A stretch of 64,000 bases of DNA. Source: PGYU01 sp964637845. Its GTDB lineage: Bacteria; Bacteroidota; Ignavibacteria; Kapaibacteriales; UBA2268. Both the position numbers and the translations under genes were made by a program. The number at the start of each line of letters is the position of its first letter. Within the stretch, counting starts at the first letter, position 1. The stretch spans positions 30,782 through 94,781 of the forward strand of contig CAZWXI010000002.1 in NCBI GenBank assembly GCA_964637845.1. The letters are read 5' to 3'. Shown here piece by piece: positions 1 to 8,883 of the stretch. The notes beneath the pieces are model-generated. The model searched no databases and was not told where the DNA came from. It was given only the letters and a program-made list of their open reading frames with translations.

Positions 1-2
1 TC

Positions 3-2051
3 TATAACCCCAAGGCAGGTGTTGACTTTATCGAAAAACTCATTAACCATGGTGGTTTTTCCGGCAAAAGCCGCTTCTACGGTCTGATGTACTCTTGGTT
101 GGGGAAATACCATAGGGTTTTGTTCTCGCCTGAAAACTCTCTGAAATTTTTACTTTTGAGCGAAAAATTCTTCTCAGATGCTGGTGATAAACTTTCTTTA
201 TATTATAACTATTCCGATATTGGACATATATATTTTGACTACAGACAATTCAACAAATCCATAAATTATTACATTCAATCTTATCATGGATTTAATACTG
301 ACATCAACGATACAAGTGAGGCGAATCAACCTTACATTCGAGGGCTTTCGCAATCCCTAATTTATATGGGGCTTGCAAACGAAAAGCTTGGTAATTATCA
401 AAAAGCTATCGAAGAACTGGAACTTAGTCTCGAATTACGTAAAAAGCTCAGGGAACGTAAAGAAATTCCTGTCATTTACAGGCATTTGGCTCGGAATCAC
501 GGCTTGGCTAAGCGTTTTGGGAAAGCTTTTCAATATTATGATTCAGTCTTCGCATATCAAGTTCCTGATATTAAAAATGACCCGCTTCAACTTACTTCAA
601 TATCAATGGTGAAAGCTGAAGCATTTACAGAAAGGGCATGGCTTTTTGTGCAAATGGATGATATCAATAAAGCGAATAGAGACATCAATGAAGCCGAGTT
701 AATATACTCGCAAACAGCTAATTATGTCGCATTGGTCAAGGCGTTTGACAGATTTGCACGAGCTTTGGCCGACAAAAAGCATACAACACAAGCTTTTGAA
801 TACTTGCATAAAGCGAACAAAATCGCACTCAATAATTCTCTAAACTTCAATGCAATGCTAATTGCCCGAAAATTGAGCGAACTCTATGAATCAAGCGGCA
901 ATCAGCAAATGGCTTTCAAATATTTAAGTCAGTACCGTGATATGAACGATTCATTGTTTAGGCATTATTTATCTCGTTCAATAGAAAATGCTGAATTAAA
1001 TATACGAATGAGTGAGAAAGTCAGAACGATTGAAGAACTAGAAAAAGAAGCTCGGCTCATTTCCGCAGAATTATCTCGACGAAACTTACAACTCTTGTTA
1101 GTTGTTCTTTTAGCGATTGTTTTTATTATTCTCACAGTATTTTATGTTCGCCAAAATTCCATGCGAAAGAATTTTGCTGAAGTCTTGAAAGACAAGAATC
1201 ATCATCTCACAAAAGCCAATGACAAACTTGTTGTCTCTGAACAGCAATTAGAATTAAAAAACAAAGAGCTTATCAAAAAGAATATGCAACTTGAAAACTT
1301 GAACAATACCAAAGACAAGTTGTTCTCAATTCTTTCGCACGATTTAAAGAATGCAGTCGGCTCATTTAAAAATTTATCGGATTTGTTGCATGATAATTAT
1401 GAGGACCTTACTGAAACAGAAAAACGTGATTTTGTGCTGATGATACAGGATTCCTCTAAGAAGTTGTTCATGCTATTAGAAAACCTGCTTACTTGGTCTC
1501 GCAGCCAAAGAGGGTTAATTCAATTCTCGCCTGCTCCTCATGAGATTCATAAGCTAATCCAGAAAAACATTAATTTAATTCGAGAACAACTCAAAACAAA
1601 AAAAATCACTCTCATAAATGAAGTAGATGGGGATTTAATAGCTTATTTTGATTATTCGATGATTGATACGGTTGTGAGGAATTTGTTGTCCAATGCAGTT
1701 AAATTCACAGACCTTGAGGGAATGATTATAATCTCGACAGGTTCTGTGAACGGACAAGATGACCGCATCAGAATTTCTATCGAAGATAGCGGGATAGGTA
1801 TGGATAAACGCACTCTAAACCGCTTGTTCAGAATAACGCAACAGAAATCTAAAAAAGGTACCCAAGGTGAACAAGGTTCAGGACTTGGATTAATTATATG
1901 TCGTGAATTTGTTGAGAAAAATGGTGGCAGAATTTGGGCTGAAAGTAAACTATACGAAGGTACCAAATTCCATTTCACACTACCACTACACAATGACCCA
2001 CCAAAAAAGAGCCACCCCGTTGAGAGTGACACCTTAGAAATTGCCGGCTAA
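3..2051 (+). CDS. TPR-containing sensor histidine kinase (5' end outside window)
   Basis: Membrane-anchored sensor kinase of a two-component system. The frame is open from base 3, with no stop before the first visible ATG at 87, and the upstream codons continue the helical-repeat pattern. The gene therefore starts before the window and the ATG at 87 is probably internal. The visible N-terminal half consists of tetratricopeptide-like helix pairs (for example AIEELELSLELRKKLRE). One transmembrane helix follows (LLLVVLLAIVFIILTVFYV), then a coiled coil, then a HisKA dimerisation domain with H-box FSILSHDLKN (His codon 1338-1340). The HATPase domain has an N box (RNLLSNAVKFT), a G1 box (EDSGIGM) and a G2 box (GSGLGLIIC). 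No PAS, HAMP or receiver domain is present, and no response regulator is adjacent. It resembles the kinase at 60159-62378. The family call is firm; the signal sensed is unknown. Confidence 0.93.
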   Translation, partial: YNPKAGVDFIEKLINHGGFSGKSRFYGLMYSWLGKYHRVLFSPENSLKFLLLSEKFFSDAGDKLSLYYNYSDIGHIYFDYRQFNKSINYYIQSYHGFNTDINDTSEANQPYIRGLSQSLIYMGLANEKLGNYQKAIEELELSLELRKKLRERKEIPVIYRHLARNHGLAKRFGKAFQYYDSVFAYQVPDIKNDPLQLTSISMVKAEAFTERAWLFVQMDDINKANRDINEAELIYSQTANYVALVKAFDRFARALADKKHTTQAFEYLHKANKIALNNSLNFNAMLIARKLSELYESSGNQQMAFKYLSQYRDMNDSLFRHYLSRSIENAELNIRMSEKVRTIEELEKEARLISAELSRRNLQLLLVVLLAIVFIILTVFYVRQNSMRKNFAEVLKDKNHHLTKANDKLVVSEQQLELKNKELIKKNMQLENLNNTKDKLFSILSHDLKNAVGSFKNLSDLLHDNYEDLTETEKRDFVLMIQDSSKKLFMLLENLLTWSRSQRGLIQFSPAPHEIHKLIQKNINLIREQLKTKKITLINEVDGDLIAYFDYSMIDTVVRNLLSNAVKFTDLEGMIIISTGSVNGQDDRIRISIEDSGIGMDKRTLNRLFRITQQKSKKGTQGEQGSGLGLIICREFVEKNGGRIWAESKLYEGTKFHFTLPLHNDPPKKSHPVESDTLEIAG

Positions 2052-2063
2052 TCAAGTATCACA

Positions 2064-4319
2064 CTATCTTTCCTGAGCATCAACCACCGTTAGTGCGACC
2101 ATATCGAGTATTTGTGATACATCATCACCTCTTTGTAAAACGCAAATCGGTTTATCCAAACCCAAAAGGACAGGTCCAAGTACATGGGCGCCACCTATAC
2201 GGTTCAACAATTTATAAGCAATATTGCCTGCCGCTAAATTTGGAAATATCAATACGTTTGCTCCGCCTTTTAAATTCGAGAACGGAAAAGTTGTATTAAT
2301 AATATTCGGGACAACGGCTGTATCGGCCTGCATCTCGCCGTCAATTATTAGCTCGGGAGATCTTTCTTTGGTTATTTTGAGTGCATGTCGCATTTTTTCC
2401 GGGACTTCACCTTCAGCCGAGCCGAAGTTACTATAAGACAACAATGCTACTTTCGGTGTTATATCGAAATGTTTCACGAAATTTGATGCTTGAATGGTTA
2501 TATCGGATAAATGATGCCCCGTCGGCTCAATGTTAACTGTTGTATCGGCTAAAAAATATGTTCCTGTTTTGGTAGAAACGACATATAAACCCGAAACGAC
2601 AGAATAATCCTTTTTCTTCCCGACTACCTGTAAAGCGGGACGTATTGTCATTGGATAGTGTGTAGTTAAACCTGATACCATCCCGTCGGCATCTCCAAGT
2701 TTGACCATCATAGCTCCGAAATAATTCGGTTCATTACTCATGGTAATTTTGGATGAGGCTTTTGTGACCCCCTTTCTTTGCCTTATTTCGTAAAACTTCT
2801 CAATGTATTCATCCATTTTATCAAATTTCTTCGGGTCAATGATTTCGATTCCTGAAAGGTCGTGCCCATGTTCTTCGGCAAATTCTTTAATTATGCTTTC
2901 ATTTCCAATCAATATCGGATATGCAATTTTCATTTCATGGCTCATGATAGCAGTACTGATGATTTTGGGATTTTCGCCCTCAGGAAAAACAATTTTCTTA
3001 GGTGATTGCTTTGCCTTTTGATATATATTGTGCATTATCTCAAATGACCGACCCATTCTCACATCAAGACTTTGTATATATGCCTCGAAGTCAGTAATCG
3101 GATGCCTTGCCACACCTGTATCAATAGCGGCTTTGGCGACTGCCGGTGCAACCCTCGTTAAGACTCTCGGGTCGAATGGCTTAGGAATGATATACTCTCT
3201 ACCGAATGACATATTCTCGACATTATAAGCTCTTTTAACACTATCGGGAACGTCCTCTCGAGCTAACTCGGCTAATGCGTAAGCAGCGGCTTTTTTCATC
3301 TCCTCGTTGATTGCTTTTGCATGTACGTCAAGAGCACCACGGAATATAAACGGGAAACCCAAAACATTGTTAACCTGATTAGGGTAATCTGAGCGTCCCG
3401 TTGCCATAATTACATCCTTACGAGTTGCTACGGCAACGTCATAGCCGATTTCCGGGTCTGGATTTGCCATAGCAAAAACTATCGGGTTATCATTCATTGT
3501 CACTAACATTTCAGGTGTTACGCAATCAGCTTGAGATAGACCTACAAATACATCAGCACCTTTCAAAGCATCTTCTAAAGTTCGAGCTTCGGTTTCAATG
3601 GCAAATTCTTCCTTATAAATATTCATACCGCTTGTTCTACCCTTATATAATACACCTTTTGTATCACACATAATGATATTTTTAGGGTCAACACCTAAAC
3701 TTATGTGGAACTTAGCACATGCTATGCCCGATGCCCCTGCACCGTTATAAACTACTTTTAAATCTTTGAGCTTTTTGTTTACCAATTCCGATGCATTTAG
3801 CAATGCCGCGCCACTGATAATTGCCGTGCCATGCTGGTCATCGTGAAACACTGGAATATCAAGACGTTTCTTGAGTTTTTCTTCAATTACGAAACATTCC
3901 GGACCTTTGATATCTTCGAGGTTAATTCCTCCGAATGTTGGTGATATTAATTCAACAGTTCTTATTATATCTTCAACCTCTTTTGATTCAATTTCGATGT
4001 CAAAAACATCAATATCTGCAAAAACTTTGAATAAAACCCCCTTCCCTTCCATCACGGGTTTTCCACCCAAAGCACCCAAATCGCCCAATCCCAATACTGC
4101 CGTCCCGTTTGAAATCACTGCAACCAAATTGCCTTTTGCAGTATATTTAAAAACATCTTCGGGATTATTGAATATTTCGCGGCATGGCTCTGCTACTCCT
4201 GGCGAGTACGCTAACGAAAGATCTCTTTGTGTTGCTGTTGGCTTTGTCGTGACAACTTCGATTTTCCCCTTTCTACCAGTACTGTGATAATCCAGTGCCT
4301 CCTGACGTTGGATTTTCAT
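2064..4319 (-). CDS. maeB: NADP-dependent malic enzyme with phosphotransacetylase-like C-terminal domain
   Basis: Cytoplasmic enzyme that oxidatively decarboxylates malate to pyruvate, producing NAD(P)H and CO2. The N-terminal ~430 residues form the malic domain (LAYSPGVAEPC near the start, FHDDQHGTAII for metal/substrate binding) and the Rossmann NAD(P) domain (VVYNGAGASGIACAK). The C-terminal ~320 residues resemble phosphate acetyl/butyryltransferase (KKIVFPEGENPKII, then DGMVSGLTTHYP). In MaeB enzymes that domain is generally regulatory (acetyl-CoA sensing) rather than catalytic. At 751 residues it is close to the usual length of about 760. The start is supported by a GGAGA Shine-Dalgarno about 8 nt upstream of ATG. 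It converges on the histidine kinase with 12 bp between stop codons, and I see no clear terminator there. Very secure. Confidence 0.97.
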   Translation of the reverse strand: MKIQRQEALDYHSTGRKGKIEVVTTKPTATQRDLSLAYSPGVAEPCREIFNNPEDVFKYTAKGNLVAVISNGTAVLGLGDLGALGGKPVMEGKGVLFKVFADIDVFDIEIESKEVEDIIRTVELISPTFGGINLEDIKGPECFVIEEKLKKRLDIPVFHDDQHGTAIISGAALLNASELVNKKLKDLKVVYNGAGASGIACAKFHISLGVDPKNIIMCDTKGVLYKGRTSGMNIYKEEFAIETEARTLEDALKGADVFVGLSQADCVTPEMLVTMNDNPIVFAMANPDPEIGYDVAVATRKDVIMATGRSDYPNQVNNVLGFPFIFRGALDVHAKAINEEMKKAAAYALAELAREDVPDSVKRAYNVENMSFGREYIIPKPFDPRVLTRVAPAVAKAAIDTGVARHPITDFEAYIQSLDVRMGRSFEIMHNIYQKAKQSPKKIVFPEGENPKIISTAIMSHEMKIAYPILIGNESIIKEFAEEHGHDLSGIEIIDPKKFDKMDEYIEKFYEIRQRKGVTKASSKITMSNEPNYFGAMMVKLGDADGMVSGLTTHYPMTIRPALQVVGKKKDYSVVSGLYVVSTKTGTYFLADTTVNIEPTGHHLSDITIQASNFVKHFDITPKVALLSYSNFGSAEGEVPEKMRHALKITKERSPELIIDGEMQADTAVVPNIINTTFPFSNLKGGANVLIFPNLAAGNIAYKLLNRIGGAHVLGPVLLGLDKPICVLQRGDDVSQILDMVALTVVDAQER

Positions 4320-4459
4320 TTGAATTCTCCTCTAATTGATAAAATGTTGTTTTACAAAAACTAATACTAAATTATGTTCTTAAATAATCATAAAGTAATA
4401 AAATTATGTGAATTTACACACTAAAATCAGTATTTTCTGAAAATTTTGTAATTTTTCGC

Positions 4460-5290
4460 TTATTGGAAGGACTCAATAGCAGAAAAGATAAACTCGCGAA
4501 TGTCAAGCTTCGATTTAATTGCCAATTCGACGACTTCTTGATGTGATACAACTTGCGGAATTTCTTTAGATTTATTAGTAATCAACGAACACGCGATAGT
4601 CTGAAATCCAAGCAATTCAGCGGTGTGCGCCTCTAAAACTGTTGACATTCCGACAGCATCTGCTCCTAACCTTCTAAACATTCTAATTTCTGAACGAGTC
4701 TCGTAATTGGGTCCAATCACTCCTGCATAAGTGCCGTATTTCAGGTGTATTCCCTTGGGAGTTAATGATGTATAAATTCTTCTGAATAAATTATAATTAT
4801 TTTGATAATCAGATTTTGAGTTCCTATGACGAAAGCCATCAAAGACTCCCGACAGGTCTTTATATGTGAAATTGATATAATCTCCGATATACATTAAGTC
4901 GCCCGGGATATAAGTATCATTCAATCCGCCCGCAGCATTTGTGAGTATAATTCTGCGTATTCCCAGCAAATAAGATAATATGATAGGCGAGACTACAGTA
5001 CTAACGTCCAATCCTTCATACAAATGAAAGCGTCCCGAGAAAACCATCACTTTCTTATGCTTGTGATTTATCAATAGTAAATTCCCATCGTGACCGGTAA
5101 CACCCGTTGAATGAAAGTTCGGGATTTCTGTGTAAGAGATGGAGTAAGCAATATCTGAGGATATAAATGATTGTGATACGCCCGAACCTGCTATTAATGC
5201 TATTTCTGCCTCATCAAACAGTGTGGACTGTAAATACCTCTTTGCTTTATTATAGTGTTCAATTATATCATTTTTCAATTTAGGTTTCAT
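4460..5290 (-). CDS. punA: Purine nucleoside phosphorylase (trimeric type)
   Basis: Cytosolic enzyme of purine salvage: purine (deoxy)ribonucleoside plus phosphate gives free base plus (deoxy)ribose-1-phosphate. Family motifs occur in the expected order. These are the phosphate-binding GSGVS near residue 35, GRFHLYEG, the conserved LTNAAGGLN block, GPNYETRSEIRMFRRLGADAVGMSTV covering the base and phosphate sites, and SLITNKS near the C-terminus. At 276 residues it has the normal length of the trimeric (PNP/MTAP-like) group. Its ATG overlaps the stop of the upstream gene by 4 bp (ATGA), so the two are translationally coupled. Whether it prefers guanosine/inosine or methylthioadenosine cannot be settled by eye; inosine/guanosine phosphorylase is the more likely reading. 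Confidence 0.93.
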   Translation of the reverse strand: MKPKLKNDIIEHYNKAKRYLQSTLFDEAEIALIAGSGVSQSFISSDIAYSISYTEIPNFHSTGVTGHDGNLLLINHKHKKVMVFSGRFHLYEGLDVSTVVSPIILSYLLGIRRIILTNAAGGLNDTYIPGDLMYIGDYINFTYKDLSGVFDGFRHRNSKSDYQNNYNLFRRIYTSLTPKGIHLKYGTYAGVIGPNYETRSEIRMFRRLGADAVGMSTVLEAHTAELLGFQTIACSLITNKSKEIPQVVSHQEVVELAIKSKLDIREFIFSAIESFQ

Positions 5291-6504
5291 AATACAACAG
5301 ATATACTTTTGTTGATAGGTGTTTGAATATTTCCAGAATAAATTTCTTCAGTTCCTTCATCTTTCAAAAGTAATATCTTTTCTACAATAATTGGTAATGA
5401 CATGATGTAGTTTATGAAATTCATTACATTATCAGGTAAATTGTATTTGACTTCCGGCTCATACGATTTTAAATTTCCGGATATAGTCATGTCGTATAAA
5501 TATTCGTAAACATCAAAATAACCAGATGAATCTATTTTTAAGCGTATCTTTGTCTTTTCTTGTAAATTCAGGCTTTTCACTCTACAAGTGAACAAAAGTA
5601 CTTTGAATTCATTTTTATAAATGAACGGTGCAATAAATTGAAAAATATACTGCTGATGGTAAAATAAAGTGTTTTGGATGAACATACTTAGTAGAAATTC
5701 TTGGACTTTCTTAGATGCATTAACTAATGATTCGTCATTTTGATAAAATTTGATAAATGATTCTTGTAATCCATTTAAAAATAATTTAATTATAAAAATT
5801 AATCTTTTGAAATACTTCTGAATAGATGACTCAGTAAAACCTTCATTCGGTATTTTAAAATCTTCAACGAAGTTACTTCTTTCGAATAAAATTTTTAGGT
5901 CATACAATATATGCTCAAATCTTGCTGCAAAAGGCAAAGTATTCAAAAATAGTTCTTCATCAAAATCAATTCCTGAAATTTTAAATTTCCATAGTTGCTC
6001 AAATATTGATTGTAAATTGTAATTGGCAAGCTCAACTTTAGATAGAGAAGCATATTGTCTCAAGATTGTCAAAATCTCATCTCTTACAATTGTGTTTTCA
6101 AATAGAATTGCTATCTTTACTGCTTCTAAAAATTCTTTACTATCGGGTAAATCAAGTATCCTAATAATATCATTAACTTCTCTTAGTTCTTTATTCTTGA
6201 CAGCGCTAACAGAATAAACTCTTAATATTAAATTTGGTGTTATAGCGACCACAAGTAAGAATAGTTCATCTCCCGGGACCAACTTTCCGTGTATTTCAGC
6301 ATGAAAATTACCTATCGGCAAATGCACAAGTACGCTTTGATAGCCCGTTACTTTGATAATTCTTCCTTGCACGATTTCACCTTGTCTTAATTTGCTGAAT
6401 TGAGGTTTTGGTTGCTTTTGTCTGGAAGAATAGTATCTTTTGGCAGGTGCCTGATGCTGACCGCCGACATTACTAATTTGTCCGGTTTTAAATGTTTCTT
6501 CCAT
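5287..6504 (-). CDS. Unrecognised protein with FliK-like layout
   Basis: I do not recognise a firm family. The first ~35 residues are a polar, basic, Gln/Lys-rich tail. Residues ~38-100 form a small beta-rich segment (LRQGEIVQGRIIKVTGY ... PGDELFLLVV), like the barrel at the start of FliK-type hook-length proteins. A long amphipathic helical middle (~105-290) follows. The C-terminal ~100 residues are beta-rich (FIAPFIYKNEFKVLLFTCRV ... KIRLKIDSSGYFDVYEYLYD), which recalls the FliK C-terminal domain. There is no signal peptide or transmembrane helix. It is the first gene of a two-gene unit with the phosphorylase (4-bp overlap) and is divergent from gmd across 125 bp. No other flagellar gene is visible, so a role in flagella is not supported. 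The FliK resemblance is architectural inference only; that the ORF is real is well supported by its length and coupling. Confidence 0.75.
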   Translation of the reverse strand: MEETFKTGQISNVGGQHQAPAKRYYSSRQKQPKPQFSKLRQGEIVQGRIIKVTGYQSVLVHLPIGNFHAEIHGKLVPGDELFLLVVAITPNLILRVYSVSAVKNKELREVNDIIRILDLPDSKEFLEAVKIAILFENTIVRDEILTILRQYASLSKVELANYNLQSIFEQLWKFKISGIDFDEELFLNTLPFAARFEHILYDLKILFERSNFVEDFKIPNEGFTESSIQKYFKRLIFIIKLFLNGLQESFIKFYQNDESLVNASKKVQEFLLSMFIQNTLFYHQQYIFQFIAPFIYKNEFKVLLFTCRVKSLNLQEKTKIRLKIDSSGYFDVYEYLYDMTISGNLKSYEPEVKYNLPDNVMNFINYIMSLPIIVEKILLLKDEGTEEIYSGNIQTPINKSISVVL

Positions 6505-6632
6505 TTTCGCTTTTCATTAATTAATCGGCACAGAAATCTAAAAATTAATCTTTAATCTAAGATACATTTATAGATTTTTTATTTTTTGAAATTAGAAGTA
6601 TATTTGATAATTGCAAAAATGAAATTTGATTG

Positions 6633-7781
6633 ATGAAAGCATTAATTACGGGAATTACGGGGCAAGATGGTTCCTATTTAGCAGAATACTTGCTCTCAAA
6701 AGGGTATGAAGTTCACGGAATTATCCGTAGAGCAAGTACATTCAACACTCACAGGATTGACCATATATATACTGACCCTCACGAAATTCAGCCCAAACTA
6801 TACCTACATTACGGTGATTTATCTGACTCAGGCATCATTAATCATGTTATCAACAATACCAAACCTGATGAAATATATCACTTCGGAGCTCAAAGCCATG
6901 TTCGAGTTTCATTTGATATGCCCGAATATACAGCCGATATAACTGGATTAGGAACCTTAAGACTTTTAGAAGCAATCCGAAATTCCGACAAAAAAATTAA
7001 GTTCTATCAAGCATCATCATCTGAACTCTTTGGAGCGGCTCTACCACCTCAGAGTGAAAATACCATTTTTATACCACAATCTCCCTATGCTGCCGCAAAA
7101 CTATACGCCTATTGGATTACTGATAATTACCGTTCAGCTTACAATTTATTTGCTTGCAACGGAATATTGTTTAATCATGAAAGCCCCCGCCGAGGAGAGA
7201 CTTTTGTGACTCGCAAAATCTCGCGAGCAGTTAGTTCGATTCTAGCAGGAAAACAAAAGAAATTTTATCTCGGCAACCTCGATTCAAGGCGAGACTGGGG
7301 TTTTGCTCCCGAATTTATAATGATGACTTGGCTTATGTTACAACTTGATACTCCCGAAGATTTCGTAGTCGGTACGGGAGAGAGCCACTCAGTTCGGGAT
7401 TTCGTTGAAAAAACTTTCGATTATTGTGGAGTAGAAATCGAATGGCGCGGAGAAGGCATAAATGAAAAAGCAATTATAAAAAGCCACGTTTCAAAATGGA
7501 ATTCTATCAAAATTGGAGATATTATGATTGAAATTGACCCGAAATATTTCAGACCAACCGAGGTTCATCATTTACTTGCTGATATTTCTAAAGCAAAAAA
7601 AATACTAAATTGGCAACCAAAAGTTAAATTCAACGAAATTGTAAAAATAATGCTCGACCACGACCTTCTGCAAAACGGCTTAGAACCTATAGGTGATGGA
7701 GCAAAAATCATGGCAGAGAACAATTTATTTTGGACTAAAAGCACATTTCCTACAACTTCACTTGCTCTCGATGAAAGATAA
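6633..7781 (+). CDS. gmd: GDP-mannose 4,6-dehydratase
   Basis: First step of GDP-L-fucose synthesis: GDP-D-mannose is dehydrated to GDP-4-dehydro-6-deoxymannose with tightly bound NADP(H). It is a short-chain dehydrogenase/reductase protein with the N-terminal dinucleotide motif GITGQDGSYLAE, the substrate loop RRASTFNTHRIDHIY, the catalytic Y-x3-K in SPYAAAKLYAYW, and the GDP-binding stretch NGILFNHESPRRGETFVTRK. Its 382 residues are the normal length. The preceding in-frame TTG at 6630 could extend it by one codon, but ATG at 6633 gives the canonical MKALITG start. No obvious Shine-Dalgarno is present. Its 3' end overlaps the next gene by 11 bp, so the two form an operon. Secure. Confidence 0.97.
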   Translation: MKALITGITGQDGSYLAEYLLSKGYEVHGIIRRASTFNTHRIDHIYTDPHEIQPKLYLHYGDLSDSGIINHVINNTKPDEIYHFGAQSHVRVSFDMPEYTADITGLGTLRLLEAIRNSDKKIKFYQASSSELFGAALPPQSENTIFIPQSPYAAAKLYAYWITDNYRSAYNLFACNGILFNHESPRRGETFVTRKISRAVSSILAGKQKKFYLGNLDSRRDWGFAPEFIMMTWLMLQLDTPEDFVVGTGESHSVRDFVEKTFDYCGVEIEWRGEGINEKAIIKSHVSKWNSIKIGDIMIEIDPKYFRPTEVHHLLADISKAKKILNWQPKVKFNEIVKIMLDHDLLQNGLEPIGDGAKIMAENNLFWTKSTFPTTSLALDER

Positions 7782-8820
7782 AAACAGCAAAATATTTGTT
7801 GCGGGAAGCACTGGAATGGTCGGCTCCGAATTATTAAAGCAACTGAACAGCGGGGATTACCGCAAAATTACCGGACAGAGTTTTCAGCAGTTGGACCTCC
7901 GAAATCAATCGGCAACAAATCAATATTTCTCAGCTACCAAACCTGAATATGTTTTTCTAACTGCCGCAAAAGTTGGAGGCATACTAGCCAACAACACATA
8001 CAAAGCAGAGTTTATCTATGATAATCTTATGATTGCTGCCAATGTCATCAATGCCTCAAAAGAATTTGGCATCAATAAATTGCTTAATCTTGGTTCTTCG
8101 TGCATATATCCAAAATTTGCACCGCAACCCATAAAAGAAGAACACTTGCTGACAGGGATGCTTGAACCCACAAATGAACCATACGCCATAGCAAAAATTT
8201 CGGCTATTAAACTTTGTAGATATTATAACGAACAATACGGTACTGACTTTATTTCGGTTATACCCACTAATCTTTACGGACCAAACGATAATTTCGACCT
8301 TAAAAAATCTCACGTTCTGCCCGCTTTATTGAGAAAAATGCTTCTTGCAAATGCAATAAAACAAGGTAACGATTCCTTCCTTTTATCGGATGTTAACAAA
8401 CATCCTCTCAATAGTAACTCTAAACTGAACACGATTGATGAAATTATTATTGAATTAAAACAGTTTGGTGTTTCGGGCGAACAAGTAGAAATTTGGGGAA
8501 GTGGAAATGCTCTCAGAGAATTTATGCATGTCAGTGATCTAGCATCTGCATGCATATATCTAATGCAACATTTTTCTTATTCAGAAATCGGAGAATTCAT
8601 TAATATAGGAACAGGCGAGGAAATTTCAATAAAAGAACTTTCTTATTTAGTTAAAGACATTGTCGGATTCAAAGGTCAATTAATATTCGATGCCACTAAA
8701 CCTGACGGTACACCTCGTAAATTGCTCGATTGCAGCAAGCTCCACTCTATGGGTTGGAAAAGCAAAATTTCTCTTCATGACGGAATAACAGAGTTGAAAA
8801 ATGATTATTTAAGTTTGTAA
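7771..8820 (+). CDS. fcl: GDP-L-fucose synthase (4-keto-6-deoxymannose epimerase/reductase)
   Basis: Second step of GDP-L-fucose synthesis: 3,5-epimerisation and NADPH reduction of the Gmd product. It has the N-terminal Rossmann motif FVAGSTGMVGSEL, GSSCIYPKFAPQPI with the active-site Ser/Cys, YAIAKISAIKLC with the catalytic Tyr and Lys, and WGSGNALREFMHVSDLA. The open frame reaches back to 7693, but those codons lie inside gmd and lack family similarity. ATG at 7771 yields the usual start just before the nucleotide-binding motif. An insertion of about 35 residues (HVLPALLRKM ... EIWGSG) makes it longer than the ~320-residue Escherichia coli enzyme; from memory, Bacteroidota enzymes commonly carry a similar insertion. 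The product probably feeds surface polysaccharide made with the Wzz/Wzy proteins at 36-39 kb. Confidence 0.95.
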   Translation: MKDKNSKIFVAGSTGMVGSELLKQLNSGDYRKITGQSFQQLDLRNQSATNQYFSATKPEYVFLTAAKVGGILANNTYKAEFIYDNLMIAANVINASKEFGINKLLNLGSSCIYPKFAPQPIKEEHLLTGMLEPTNEPYAIAKISAIKLCRYYNEQYGTDFISVIPTNLYGPNDNFDLKKSHVLPALLRKMLLANAIKQGNDSFLLSDVNKHPLNSNSKLNTIDEIIIELKQFGVSGEQVEIWGSGNALREFMHVSDLASACIYLMQHFSYSEIGEFINIGTGEEISIKELSYLVKDIVGFKGQLIFDATKPDGTPRKLLDCSKLHSMGWKSKISLHDGITELKNDYLSL

Positions 8821-8883
8821 CTTTTTTTTACTTTTATGTGTTTTAGTTAATTATAACTTAACAAATTTAGGAGATTTTCTTTA

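Noticed and set aside
7693..7770. Extended start for the GDP-L-fucose synthase
   Set aside because: These codons lie within gmd and encode no family sequence; ATG at 7771 gives the normal N-terminus.
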